Position numbers and translations under genes: made by a program
Part shown: positions 10,356 through 17,579 of the stretch, one piece after another
Layout: every line of letters starts with the position of its first letter
Position numbering within the stretch: the first letter of the stretch is position 1
The notes under the pieces: generated by a model
Told to the model about the DNA's origin: nothing
Seen by the model: the letters and a program-made list of their open reading frames with translations, nothing else
Database searches by the model: none
NCBI RefSeq assembly: GCF_947500065.1
Contig: NZ_CANMQT010000010.1
Coordinates: forward strand, 1-64,000
Length of the DNA: 64,000 bases
Direction: 5' to 3'
Source: an uncultured Aquimarina sp.
GTDB taxonomy: Bacteria > Bacteroidota > Bacteroidia > Flavobacteriales > Flavobacteriaceae

Positions 10356-10505
10356 TTAGTCAACACCTGTATCTCCTGAAGCATCTTCTTCTCCAACAAT
10401 TTCAATCTCTTCAATTCCTACTTCTTCATTAATCGTGTCCGCTTCACAAGCGATGAACATTGAACTTACAAATAATACTGCGAATATAGTTTTTATAGCT
10501 TTCAT
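10356..10505 (-). CDS. Tiny acidic lipoprotein (49 aa)
   Basis: A short frame reads MKAIKTIFAVLFVSSMFIAC, then a tail of about 29 residues rich in Glu and Asp (EVGIEEIEIVGEEDASGDTG) ending VD. The lipobox is MFIAC, so the mature protein would be a lipid-anchored acidic peptide of about 30 residues. The TAG-free frame, classic signal and strong terminator 22 bp downstream support a real gene. It lies directly upstream of the TPR histidine kinase, which also carries a lipoprotein-like signal; a ligand or partner role is only a guess. No family is recognised. Confidence 0.65.
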   Translation of the reverse strand: MKAIKTIFAVLFVSSMFIACEADTINEEVGIEEIEIVGEEDASGDTGVD

Positions 10506-10772
10506 AACGGTTTATCTTTTATAGTTATATCTTATTTTGGTTGTAATCTGTTTAATAATTTTTCTTTCCCTTTTTCAAGACTTTTTTTGTCCAGTATGAA
10601 TACACTTTCGTCTATTCAGTTTCAATAGTAAAGGATTTTGCTGGCCAGCAGAATACTCCGATTTCTCTTTGTATATCCTTTTTAGTAAATGTGTAATAGG
10701 TTGATAACCTTAATTGTACACTACAAATGTAGGGAGATACCCCTCTCGCGCCTAATATATTAAAGTGTGTTT

Positions 10773-10827
10773 AGTGGATGGGTACCTCTAGGAAGTAGAT
10801 GGGTACATTATACGAGTGGATGACCCG
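10773..10827 (-). promoter_or_regulatory. Three direct repeats at exact 21-bp spacing, probable operator
   Basis: AGTGGATGGGTAC at 10773, AGTAGATGGGTAC at 10794 and AGTGGATGACCCG at 10815 start exactly 21 bp apart, two helical turns. Direct repeats with this period are known for LytTR-family regulators. A LytTR regulator gene lies 1 kb away (11845-12582) and the small lipoprotein gene begins about 270 bp downstream on the minus strand. The regulator assignment is inference. Confidence 0.5.
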
Positions 10828-11310
10828 ATTTTAAAAAACAGTAAAATGTGTAGGAAATAGATTACCAGCGTAATCACCGTAAATAAACCATAAAAAAAAC
10901 TTAAAAAAAAACAAAAATCCAATAAAAAGAGCTACCTGATGCTATTTGGCATCCTAGCTGCTTACTCACTGAAAAAGAATAGATTATAGATATTCCCCAA
11001 ATATAGATCAGAAAATTCCCTCAAACCCCTGTAAGTATTTAACTTCGAGAGTGATATAAAAAATCCCCGTCCTTTATATACCTTATATAGTAGCGTAGTT
11101 TATTTTTGAGCACGGGAAATTTACCTTACACCAAGCTTGTCTATCCTGTTATATAGTCCTAAACCGAAGAACAGAAATAACGAAACTATTGTCGGGGAAT
11201 ATTCCACATTATAAATATAGAGGTCATATTAATAGTACCTATAAAAAAAGTAAATTAGAGTTCGTAGTCATCATACCTCTTAACTACATTATAAATAACA
11301 GAAAACAAAA

Positions 11311-11391
11311 CCTCCCTCTTTGAAGAGGGATCGAGGGAGATGTTAAAAAATCATTTGGAAACACCCATCCTAACCTTCCCTCAAGGGAAGG
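11311..11391. repeat. CCTCCCTCTTTGAAGAGGGA-type dispersed repeat
   Basis: Two hairpins, CCCTCTT/AAGAGGG at 11314-11329 and CCTTCCC/GGGAAGG at 11374-11391, lie in non-coding DNA. They are much richer in G+C than their surroundings. The block resembles small dispersed intergenic repeats common in marine Flavobacteriaceae. Confidence 0.5.
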
Positions 11392-11439
11392 AACACCAAC
11401 GTTTTTTTATATTTTATTTATAGAAGCATACATCATAAA

Positions 11440-11469
11440 AAAACCTCCTCGCTGCGGCGAGGAGGTTTT
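11440..11469. repeat. GC-rich hairpin AAAACCTCCTCGC/GCGAGGAGGTTTT
   Basis: Perfect 13-bp arms around TGCG with A/T-rich outer ends. It has the shape of a bidirectional terminator, but no gene ends within 300 bp except the LytTR regulator (stop at 11845, minus strand). It may serve as that gene's terminator or be another dispersed palindrome. Confidence 0.6.
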
Positions 11470-11678
11470 GACTTACGTTTTATTATACAAATGATATTGT
11501 GTGATATATTATAAAATAAAACAATCGGCTGCCTTAGTACACATTTACTAGATATTTACAAACAGCATCTTAATTATGTATCACTTTACATAGTCCTAAG
11601 CAAGAATAACATACTGCTTATCAAACTATTATATTAAAATCTATTTCCATAGGTTCTCAAAACAATGAGATAACTGTG

Positions 11679-11811
11679 TTTAGATCCCTGCATACGCTGG
11701 GATGTAGTTCGGCTAGTTGTTTTGAATGCATTTCATTTTTCAAAATAAAAGCATAGTCATGTTTAGATCCCAGCCTTCGCTGGGATGTAGTTCGGCTAGT
11801 TGTTTTGAATT
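11679..11811. repeat. Two direct copies of a ~50-bp GATCCCAGC palindrome repeat
   Basis: The block TTTAGATCCC, then GCTGGGATGTAGTTCGGCTA, then GTTGTTTTGAAT, occurs at 11680-11727 and again at 11761-11809. Each begins with a GATCCCAGC-type hairpin (perfect in copy 2: ATCCCAGC/GCTGGGAT). It lies directly downstream of the LytTR gene. Related hairpins occur at 12961 and 46056. A 62-residue open frame across it is repeat-derived. Confidence 0.7.
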
Positions 11812-11844
11812 CGTTGCTGCGCAACTTTTCTAAACAAAGCCTCA

Positions 11845-12582
11845 CTACACATAAAGAAAACTATTCTTTGATAATGTATCTTTAATCTCTTCTACATTTG
11901 TTTTATACGATTTAGAGAAAGGAATCATATCCGTAGTATTCTTAATTGCACATTTTGCTTTACCAAAATGTATTCTAGATACATACTTAGTATTGATAAT
12001 GTAGCTATTATGAATACGCACAAAATGATCTGGCAATAGATTCTGAAAATGTTTCAGTGTCTTAAATGCTTCTACTTTATTACCATTACTCATCATGAAA
12101 TCTGTCGTATTATTATCTGCTTTTAGATACAATACTTCGTCGATATTCACAAAACGGTAATCTCCGTAAGACTTAAAACACAGCGTGTTATCCATTACTT
12201 CATCAAAATCTTTCTCGAACCTATGCAAGGTTTTGGTGAGATCACTTTTAGTTAGTGGTTTAAGGATGTAATCCAAAACACTGTTGCGTATGCCTTCTAT
12301 AGCATAGTCAGTAGTTTTAGTAATAATTACAAACTCTGGTAGATTAGTCATGTACTTGGTAAGTTCTGACAATAAGTTATACTGGGTATTGGACGATTGA
12401 ACTCCCGGAACTTCCGGTTCAAGGAAAACCAATCTAGGTTTTCTCTGTAAAATTAAGTCCAACGCATCTTGCTCATTTTTAGCAATTCCAGTACAGATAT
12501 AGTCATTGTGATCTTCTAATGCGATCTGAATTGTGCGTGCAGAATTCTGATCATTATCAATAATGATATAAGGGTATTTCAT
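11845..12582 (-). CDS. LytTR-family regulator with altered receiver (Glu at the phospho-acceptor site)
   Basis: 245 residues. Residues 4-125 fold like a CheY receiver, with D9-N10-D11 at the acidic pocket and K in YILKPLTK. At the usual LVFLD position the sequence is LVFLEPEVPG, so Glu55 replaces the phosphorylated Asp. The C-terminal LytTR DNA-binding domain (about 132-240) has the usual hallmarks (IDEVLYLKADNN, FVRIHNSYIINTKYV). No kinase gene is adjacent. Since Glu often mimics phospho-Asp, the protein may be constitutively active or regulated by other means. A TACGGTAAAACC dyad lies about 110 bp upstream of the start. Confidence 0.88.
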   Translation of the reverse strand: MKYPYIIIDNDQNSARTIQIALEDHNDYICTGIAKNEQDALDLILQRKPRLVFLEPEVPGVQSSNTQYNLLSELTKYMTNLPEFVIITKTTDYAIEGIRNSVLDYILKPLTKSDLTKTLHRFEKDFDEVMDNTLCFKSYGDYRFVNIDEVLYLKADNNTTDFMMSNGNKVEAFKTLKHFQNLLPDHFVRIHNSYIINTKYVSRIHFGKAKCAIKNTTDMIPFSKSYKTNVEEIKDTLSKNSFLYV

Positions 12583-12690
12583 GAGGTAAACAATTAAAGG
12601 TTAGCGTTGGTTATTAAATACTATTAGTATTCAAAAAAAAATTGTACACATTTACTGATTACAAGTTATGTCTTTTAGTAATATTCCGGT

Positions 12691-12705
12691 TACGGTAAAA
12701 CCACA
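12691..12705 (-). promoter_or_regulatory. TACGGTAAAACCACA dyad, copy 2
   Basis: Differs from copies 1 and 3 at one base. It lies 109-123 bp upstream of the LytTR regulator start on the minus strand, within its presumed promoter region. Confidence 0.45.
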
Positions 12706-12960
12706 ATATTAATACGGAAATGTACTGTTTATAGGGACTTGAAGAATTTCTTTGATCGAGGTAAATTGCATGTTATCGGTTTATGGGGTTTAGATTCTCT
12801 AAACGGAAAAAGATATCCCTTAGTATATTTATATAAAAAAAAGTGCCAAAACACCTTTATAATTATAAAAAACCTAACAATCTCTGATACACTTTTATTT
12901 GTTTTGAATTCCTCTCTACACCGGAATGATAAAAGAAAGCGTATTAACAAAACACTTGTC

Positions 12961-12980
12961 ATTCCAGCGTAGGCTGGAAT
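12961..12980. repeat. ATTCCAGC/GCTGGAAT intergenic hairpin
   Basis: Perfect 8-bp arms around GTAG, flanked by GTC and CCA, as in a widespread class of small bacterial palindromic repeats. A related copy, ATTCTAGC/GCTAGAAT, lies at 46056-46075. Confidence 0.65.
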
Positions 12981-13412
12981 CCATTTATACTATACGTCTG
13001 AGTTAGATATAAAACATACTGTTCTTTAATGTATTACAAACTAAAGGAGTTTCCTTCTCCTTGAACAACAACACTATTGCGCTGGACGAAATGAGGCGTA
13101 GGAGTCAGCCCGCCTGACCGGACGGGCAGGGATGAAGGATTTTCATAATAAAACCTTCACCTTAATCCTCTCCCAATGGAAAAGAAAACATAAAAACTAC
13201 AATTACAGGTAATTACACTTTATTTATACCTTTTCATATATCGAACTCAGATTTATAAATGGCATTTGATTATTTTATCCAGAAACTCAGCTATCAATTA
13301 AAATATTTTAGATAGTTTTAGAGAGCATAATAAATAACCTGTTATCCATTTTGATATTTTTCAATATTAAATTCTCAGGCAAATAACCGGTTTACATATT
13401 AAATAAAGACAA

Positions 13413-14099
13413 ATGAAAAAAGTAGTTGTGCTTACCGGAGCAGGAATCAGTGCAGAAAGTGGAATTAATACCTTTAGAGACGCTGATGGATTATGGGAAG
13501 GACATGATATTATGGAAGTTGCTTCTCCTATAGGATGGAGGAATGATCCTGTATTAGTATTAGATTTTTATAATAAAAGACGTAGTCAATTACATACTGT
13601 AACACCTAATCTAGGACATATATCTCTTGTGGAGTTAGAACAAACACACCAGGTTACTATTATTACTCAAAACGTAGATGATTTACATGAGCGTGCAGGC
13701 AGTAGTCACGTGGTTCATCTACATGGAGAATTACTAAAAGTACGAAGTCAGTTTGATGAAAATATTGTTTTAGATTGGAAAACAGATCTCAATATTGGGG
13801 ATTGCTGCGAGCATAATTCTCAATTGCGTCCACACATCGTTTGGTTTGGTGAAGAAGTTCCTATGCTGGATCGGGCAATACAGATTACAGAACAAGCGGA
13901 TATCCTTATGATTATCGGAACTTCTATGCAAGTGTATCCCGCTGCAAGTCTATTACAATTCGCTCCGCTCAATACTCCTATATATTTTATAGATCCTAAA
14001 CCTGCTATATCGCCAAAAGAAAACTTAACAATTCTAGCAGAAAAAGCCACTGTTGGTGTACCAGAGGTAGTAAAGCAGTTAGTTAGTAGTTATGAGTGA
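13413..14099 (+). CDS. cobB: NAD-dependent protein deacylase, sirtuin family (Zn-less, SIRT5-like pocket)
   Basis: 228 residues. The NAD-binding motif is GAGISAESGINTFR (9-22); TQNVDDLHERAG (85-96) and the catalytic His104 in HLHGEL are intact, and GTSMQVYPA closes the Rossmann fold. Y53 and R56 (FYNKRR) match the YxxR pair that gives SIRT5-type sirtuins their preference for succinyl- or malonyl-lysine. The four zinc Cys of most sirtuins are absent: in the small domain only CC (131-132) remains, near QLRPHIVWFGE. Zinc-less sirtuins of this form occur in Bacteroidetes. It stands alone, followed by a heptamer repeat array. It probably removes acyl groups from lysines of cytoplasmic enzymes. Confidence 0.9.
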   Translation: MKKVVVLTGAGISAESGINTFRDADGLWEGHDIMEVASPIGWRNDPVLVLDFYNKRRSQLHTVTPNLGHISLVELEQTHQVTIITQNVDDLHERAGSSHVVHLHGELLKVRSQFDENIVLDWKTDLNIGDCCEHNSQLRPHIVWFGEEVPMLDRAIQITEQADILMIIGTSMQVYPAASLLQFAPLNTPIYFIDPKPAISPKENLTILAEKATVGVPEVVKQLVSSYE

Positions 14100-14150
14100 A
14101 AAGTTATGAGTTAAAAATGAGAAGTGAGAAGTGAGAAGTTAACTCCTAAC

Positions 14151-14451
14151 TACTGAATACTGAATACTGAATACTGAATACTGATTACTGATTACTGATT
14201 ACTGATTACTGAATACTGAATACTGAATACTGAATACTAACTACTGAATACTAACTACTGAATACTAACTACTGAATACTGAATACTGAATACTGAATAC
14301 TGATTACTGAATACTGATTACTGACTACTGAATACTGAATACTGACTACTGACTACTGAATACTGAATACTGACTACTGACTACTGACTACTGACTACTG
14401 ACTACTGACTACTGACTACTGACTACTGACTACTGACTACTGACTACTGAA
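14151..14451. repeat. 43 tandem copies of a heptamer, TACTGAA family
   Basis: Exactly 43 seven-base units without a single indel. By my count there are 20 TACTGAA, 14 TACTGAC, 6 TACTGAT and 3 TACTAAC. Units 32-42 are all TACTGAC, suggesting recent slippage or homogenisation at that end; the other end is mixed. The array lies between the convergent ends of the sirtuin gene and the Cry-like gene. It has a stop codon in one frame of each strand and no start, so it is not coding. Degenerate repeats (GAGAAGTGAGAAGT) precede it. Confidence 0.95.
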
Positions 14452-14550
14452 TTAAAAAATATAAAAACTTCATGCAACCTACAATAGAATTATATGTCAT
14501 ACACTCTATTGTAAGTAACACGAACAAACTGTAACTAGTAATAGTTATCA

Positions 14551-15861
14551 TCAAGCAAACGAAAAGTTTTCAATCACTTTTAATGATGGGATCGCTGATA
14601 CCTTAGGATTCCCCAGGTCTTTAGTTAATTGAGTTATAATCTTTTTTCTATATTTTTCCATAGAAATATGCGCATTTTGACTTGCAGAACGATCAGGGTT
14701 TTTGCTTCCTGAAAAACCTTTAACTTTTTTGCCAGTTTTTTTATCTATCCAGGAGTATGTATACTTCGTTACACAGGTTGCTCCGCCAAGGCAATCCACA
14801 AAAGTATCCGAAAACACTTCTATTTGAGCTTTTCTATTATTAATAGCTTTAGAAAAATAGGTTTCTAAATGTAATCTATATGTCTTAGCATTTGCTCGTA
14901 ATGTTAATAAGTATCCAGAATCATTCGGGTTCATTTCATCAGGGTCAATCATTGCCATTTCTTGTGTAATCAAGAGGTGTATGGCACTACCAACGGCAAA
15001 TGTTTTTAATCCTCTAATAGCATATTTCTCTTGTTTCAAAGTTCCGATGACATCGGTATAAAATTTATGAGAGTATGTTTTAAGGTTCGCAAGTAATTCT
15101 GCTCTCTTAGCAGTATCAGAAAGGTTTGCTTTCGCTTTCATATTTTTATACTCTACTGCTAAGAATTGTACAGTACCTTCTATAGTTCCTTCTATTTTTG
15201 TGATCTCGTTACTCTCGATCTCGTCTCTTACAATTTTTCTAATTTCGGCAAGCATCTTTTCTTTATCATCACCAAACAACTCCTTCATTACCATATTGAT
15301 AATTATGGCCCCCAATTGACTAGCAATAGCTGCTCCTGCTTTTTTTGCTGCCAATCCTAACATTTTTTTTACCAGCTCTCCTGTTATTGTATAGGATATT
15401 GACTTTGCCATGTGCATTTCTGTTTCTACAGGTTGCACGGGTGTTAAATGCTGTATGTCACCACCATCTATCAACACCAAATCAAAAAAATATACTATTT
15501 CTGCTTTATTGGTTTTTCTTTTCAAAACAGCAGTATACTTTGGGAAATTTAAGAAAGGAACCGTTAGGTAACTAAAAAAATCTTCTTCGATTTCTTCACC
15601 TTCTATAAGTGGAGCTTGCTCAATTAATTCCTGTATTGCACATCTTTTAGAAACATCTACAAGCATTTTTTGCTTCCTGTCTATTGCAAAAAAATCCGCA
15701 TCCGTGGCAATTTGTGGCAATTGGCCATTGGTATGCTTCATTGCATTGTCTATCATGGTGTTGAGTTCATTTTCCTCAATACGCTGTACTAAGTTTCCGG
15801 TAAGCTTTTCTTTGAGATAAGTTCTCGAAACTCCTTTGATGTTTAAAAAAGTAAATTCCAT
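14551..15861 (-). CDS. Protein with Cry delta-endotoxin domain I-like helical bundle
   Basis: 436 residues with no signal peptide. Residues ~1-160 are unrecognised. Residues 164-346 recall the seven-helix pore domain of Cry toxins in pattern. A long hydrophobic helix comes first (AAKKAGAAIASQLGAIIINM, 171-190), then an amphipathic helix that aligns by eye with Cry helix 3-4 (IRKIVRDEIESNEITKIEG, 207-225). A hydrophobic helix like Cry helix 6 follows (FAVGSAIHLLITQEMAMI, 288-305), and then a helix like Cry helix 7 (LRANAKTYRLHLETYFSKAI, 321-340). The end (355-436) has two Cys (CLGGATC) and YSWIDKKTGKKVKG. It could be a pore-forming toxin or a helical protein of other use. It is monocistronic, with a heptamer array downstream. 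The resemblance is by eye only. Confidence 0.5.
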   Translation of the reverse strand: MEFTFLNIKGVSRTYLKEKLTGNLVQRIEENELNTMIDNAMKHTNGQLPQIATDADFFAIDRKQKMLVDVSKRCAIQELIEQAPLIEGEEIEEDFFSYLTVPFLNFPKYTAVLKRKTNKAEIVYFFDLVLIDGGDIQHLTPVQPVETEMHMAKSISYTITGELVKKMLGLAAKKAGAAIASQLGAIIINMVMKELFGDDKEKMLAEIRKIVRDEIESNEITKIEGTIEGTVQFLAVEYKNMKAKANLSDTAKRAELLANLKTYSHKFYTDVIGTLKQEKYAIRGLKTFAVGSAIHLLITQEMAMIDPDEMNPNDSGYLLTLRANAKTYRLHLETYFSKAINNRKAQIEVFSDTFVDCLGGATCVTKYTYSWIDKKTGKKVKGFSGSKNPDRSASQNAHISMEKYRKKIITQLTKDLGNPKVSAIPSLKVIENFSFA

Positions 15862-16014
15862 ATTGTATAATTTTGATTTTCAATAATACAATTTAGAAAG
15901 CACCCAAGTAAGAGTATAAACACTTGATTTTATCGTTGTTTACACAAACTACTTTTACTTTAGGATACTGTGCTGTAATCTACCTGAATGGTTGATGGAA
16001 ATTACAAAATCTGA

Positions 16015-16077
16015 AAAAACTCAAAAACTCAAAAACTCAAAAACTCAAAAACTCAAAAACTCAAAAACTCAAAAACT
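16015..16077. repeat. Tandem octamer AAAAACTC, 7.9 copies
   Basis: Seven exact AAAAACTC units and a partial eighth end three bases before the stop codon of the haem-binding protein gene (minus strand). A clean short array at a gene 3' end is prone to copy-number change by slippage. Confidence 0.95.
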
Positions 16078-16079
16078 AA

Positions 16080-16526
16080 TCACTTCTTAAACTGAGTTCT
16101 CACTTGTTTTGCCCAACTGATTAATTTTTCGGCATTTTCTTCGGATAGATTCCCATGAATCCAGGTATAAGAATCTAGTGGCATCGTTTTATCTTCTACC
16201 ATTTCGATCAATTCTTCTAGCTTATGATCCTTTTTCTTATCAGAATATGTATCCCAAACAGATGCATCAAAATGTCCTTTCCCATGTTTTATATGGTCTG
16301 CTAACCAATATGAAACTGGTGTAATTTCAGCATACCAAGGGTATTGTGTTTGCGCACTATGGCAATCATAACAGTTGGCTCTTAATATTTCTTTTACCTC
16401 AGCAGAAGGACTTGTCTGTGCTTCAAAAGATGCTATAGTTTCATAACCAGATTCGTTTTTATCCGGTCTAAAAAATTGTAAAACCACTAAAAGGACTACT
16501 AACGAAATTCCAATTTTTTTAATCAT
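16080..16526 (-). CDS. Haem-binding domain protein (Haem_bd, c-type CxxCH)
   Basis: 148 residues. One N-terminal membrane segment (IGISLVVLLVVLQFF) anchors it. CYDCHSAQTQYPWYAEITP at about 52-70 holds a CxxCH haem attachment motif followed by the family's PWY and PVSYWLADHI signature. TMPLDSYTWIHGNLSEENAEKL lies near the end. The protein should carry one haem c at the periplasmic face, with a possible Met ligand in KTMPL. Its electron partner is unknown. The stop codon directly abuts an octamer array. Confidence 0.88.
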   Translation of the reverse strand: MIKKIGISLVVLLVVLQFFRPDKNESGYETIASFEAQTSPSAEVKEILRANCYDCHSAQTQYPWYAEITPVSYWLADHIKHGKGHFDASVWDTYSDKKKDHKLEELIEMVEDKTMPLDSYTWIHGNLSEENAEKLISWAKQVRTQFKK

Positions 16527-16667
16527 TTTGTATCTATTACATTTATAGGGTTCAAAATACCAATTAAAACCCTATTAATTTTGAAACTAAGATCGTAAAA
16601 ATATTAAAATAGATAACAACCTTAGTTCGATTAATGTTTTAATGAAAATTAGTTATTTATGATTAAA

Positions 16668-16740
16668 CTGTCAGGTCGAGCGGAGTCGAGACCTAATTAG
16701 TTAACTAAAAAAAACCTCTCGACTCCGCTCGAGGAGACAT
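16668..16740. repeat. Inverted TCGAGCGGAGTCGAGA element, copy A
   Basis: TGTCAGGTCGAGCGGAGTCG and its inverted partner (TCTCGACTCCGCTCGAGG, then GACA) flank an AT-rich centre. It lies between the divergent haem-binding and purB-partner genes. The same core, inverted, recurs at 19005-19077. Confidence 0.8.
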
Positions 16741-16768
16741 TCGAAAAAGTAAAATTATATAAACCAGC

Positions 16769-17323
16769 ATGATCAACCTGGAAGAAGAAATCAGAAACAC
16801 CAATCATTCTAGAGAAAAGCGAAATCATTTTGCTAATCTGATTCTGCAAAATCCTGAGTTACTCCCTCAATTATTAGAAACTTGTAATAAAGTAGATGAT
16901 GAAATATCGTGCAAAGCCTCTTGGGGTTTAGAGTTTTTATCTAAAAACAACCTGGAGGCAATACTCCCCTATCTGGATTCATTAATCCCTATTTTACCCA
17001 GAGTACATCAAGATCCTGCTGTTAGACCTATTGCAAAAATATGCGAGTACCTAACCCTTGCTTATTATAAGGACAAAAATGCTGCCGTTAGAAAACACCT
17101 TACCGCTACACACAGAGAAAAAATAACAGAAGCCTGCTTTGATTGGCTGATTTCAGATCAGAAGGTAGCACCAAAAGCCTATTCAATAACAAGTTTATAT
17201 CTATTAGGTACAGAATTCGATTGGGTACATCCAGAACTTAAAATTACGTTAGAAAGGAATTATCACGATGGTAGTGCGGCATACAAAGCAAGATCAAGAA
17301 TGATTTTGAAGAAGATTGAATAG
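16769..17323 (+). CDS. Conserved HEAT-like helical protein found next to purB
   Basis: 184 residues, all helical in appearance, with no signal or membrane segment. LLPQLLETCNKVDDEISCKASWGLEF and AILPYLDSLIPILPRVHQDPAVRPIAKICEYL read as HEAT-type repeat pairs. Proteins like this sit directly upstream of purB in many Flavobacteriaceae and are sometimes mislabelled adenylosuccinate lyase; this one has no lyase signature. The function is unknown. The purB start is 256 bp downstream with its own promoter box. Confidence 0.75.
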   Translation: MINLEEEIRNTNHSREKRNHFANLILQNPELLPQLLETCNKVDDEISCKASWGLEFLSKNNLEAILPYLDSLIPILPRVHQDPAVRPIAKICEYLTLAYYKDKNAAVRKHLTATHREKITEACFDWLISDQKVAPKAYSITSLYLLGTEFDWVHPELKITLERNYHDGSAAYKARSRMILKKIE

Positions 17324-17499
17324 TATTTGAGTCTGTGAGTTATTGAGCCTGTGAGTTATTGGGTAAGTGATTATATGTATCTCTTTAAAACTGTTTCAAC
17401 AAGTGTCGCTAACATATCCTAAAACTCTCAGTGGGTACTCATAAGCTCTCTCATCTCTCAAAGCGTAGCGTTCTCATATACTCACACACTCAAATACTA
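17321..17499. repeat. Inverted TAGTATTTGAGTGTGTGAGT ends enclosing ~140 bp
   Basis: The left end, TAGTATTTGAGTCTGTGAGT, starts on the stop codon of the preceding gene. The right end (17478-17499) is its inverted copy with one or two changes. Inside are direct repeats of TGTGAGTTATTG. This looks like a small mobile-like or foldback repeat in the spacer before purB. Confidence 0.6.
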
Positions 17500-17549
17500 T
17501 TTCATTAAAAAATCACTCTCCGTACCTCGCAATTCGTGATTAAATAAAT

Positions 17550-17557
17550 TATCTTTG
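17550..17557 (+). promoter_or_regulatory. Bacteroidetes -7 box of purB
   Basis: TATCTTTG matches the TAnnTTTG consensus and lies 22 bp before the purB ATG. No perfect TTTG -33 box is visible at the expected distance. Confidence 0.6.
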
Positions 17558-17579
17558 CAGCTTTCAAAAAAACAACGTT

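Larger units (their letters stand above)
10506..11656. other. Non-coding spacer rich in palindromic repeats
   Basis: No convincing open frame on either strand. It holds three phased 21-bp repeats (10773-10822), repeat-family hairpins (11311-11391, 11440-11469) and AT-rich filler. The part near 10506-10850 is the probable promoter region of the small lipoprotein gene. Confidence 0.55.
12583..13412. other. Divergent intergenic region (LytTR gene / sirtuin) with repeats
   Basis: About 830 bp without a supported gene. Open frames of 77 codons on both strands near 12730-12970 overlap each other and have no recognisable features. The region contains the dyad at 12691, an ATTCCAGC hairpin at 12961, and a GC-rich block at 13097-13130 with GCCCG/CGGGC arms typical of dispersed repeats. 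The sirtuin promoter should lie in the last 150 bp. Confidence 0.5.

Noticed and set aside
11440..11469. tRNA or other structured RNA gene
   Set aside because: A single simple hairpin without cloverleaf or conserved loops.
11657..11845. 62-codon minus frame overlapping the LytTR stop
   Set aside because: Made entirely of the duplicated palindromic repeat; the peptide repeats with the DNA and has no gene-like features.
12729..12972. 77-codon frames on both strands
   Set aside because: They overlap each other almost fully and end in a dispersed hairpin; neither shows conserved features.
14151..14451. CRISPR array
   Set aside because: Units are seven bases with no spacers and no cas genes; it is a simple tandem repeat.
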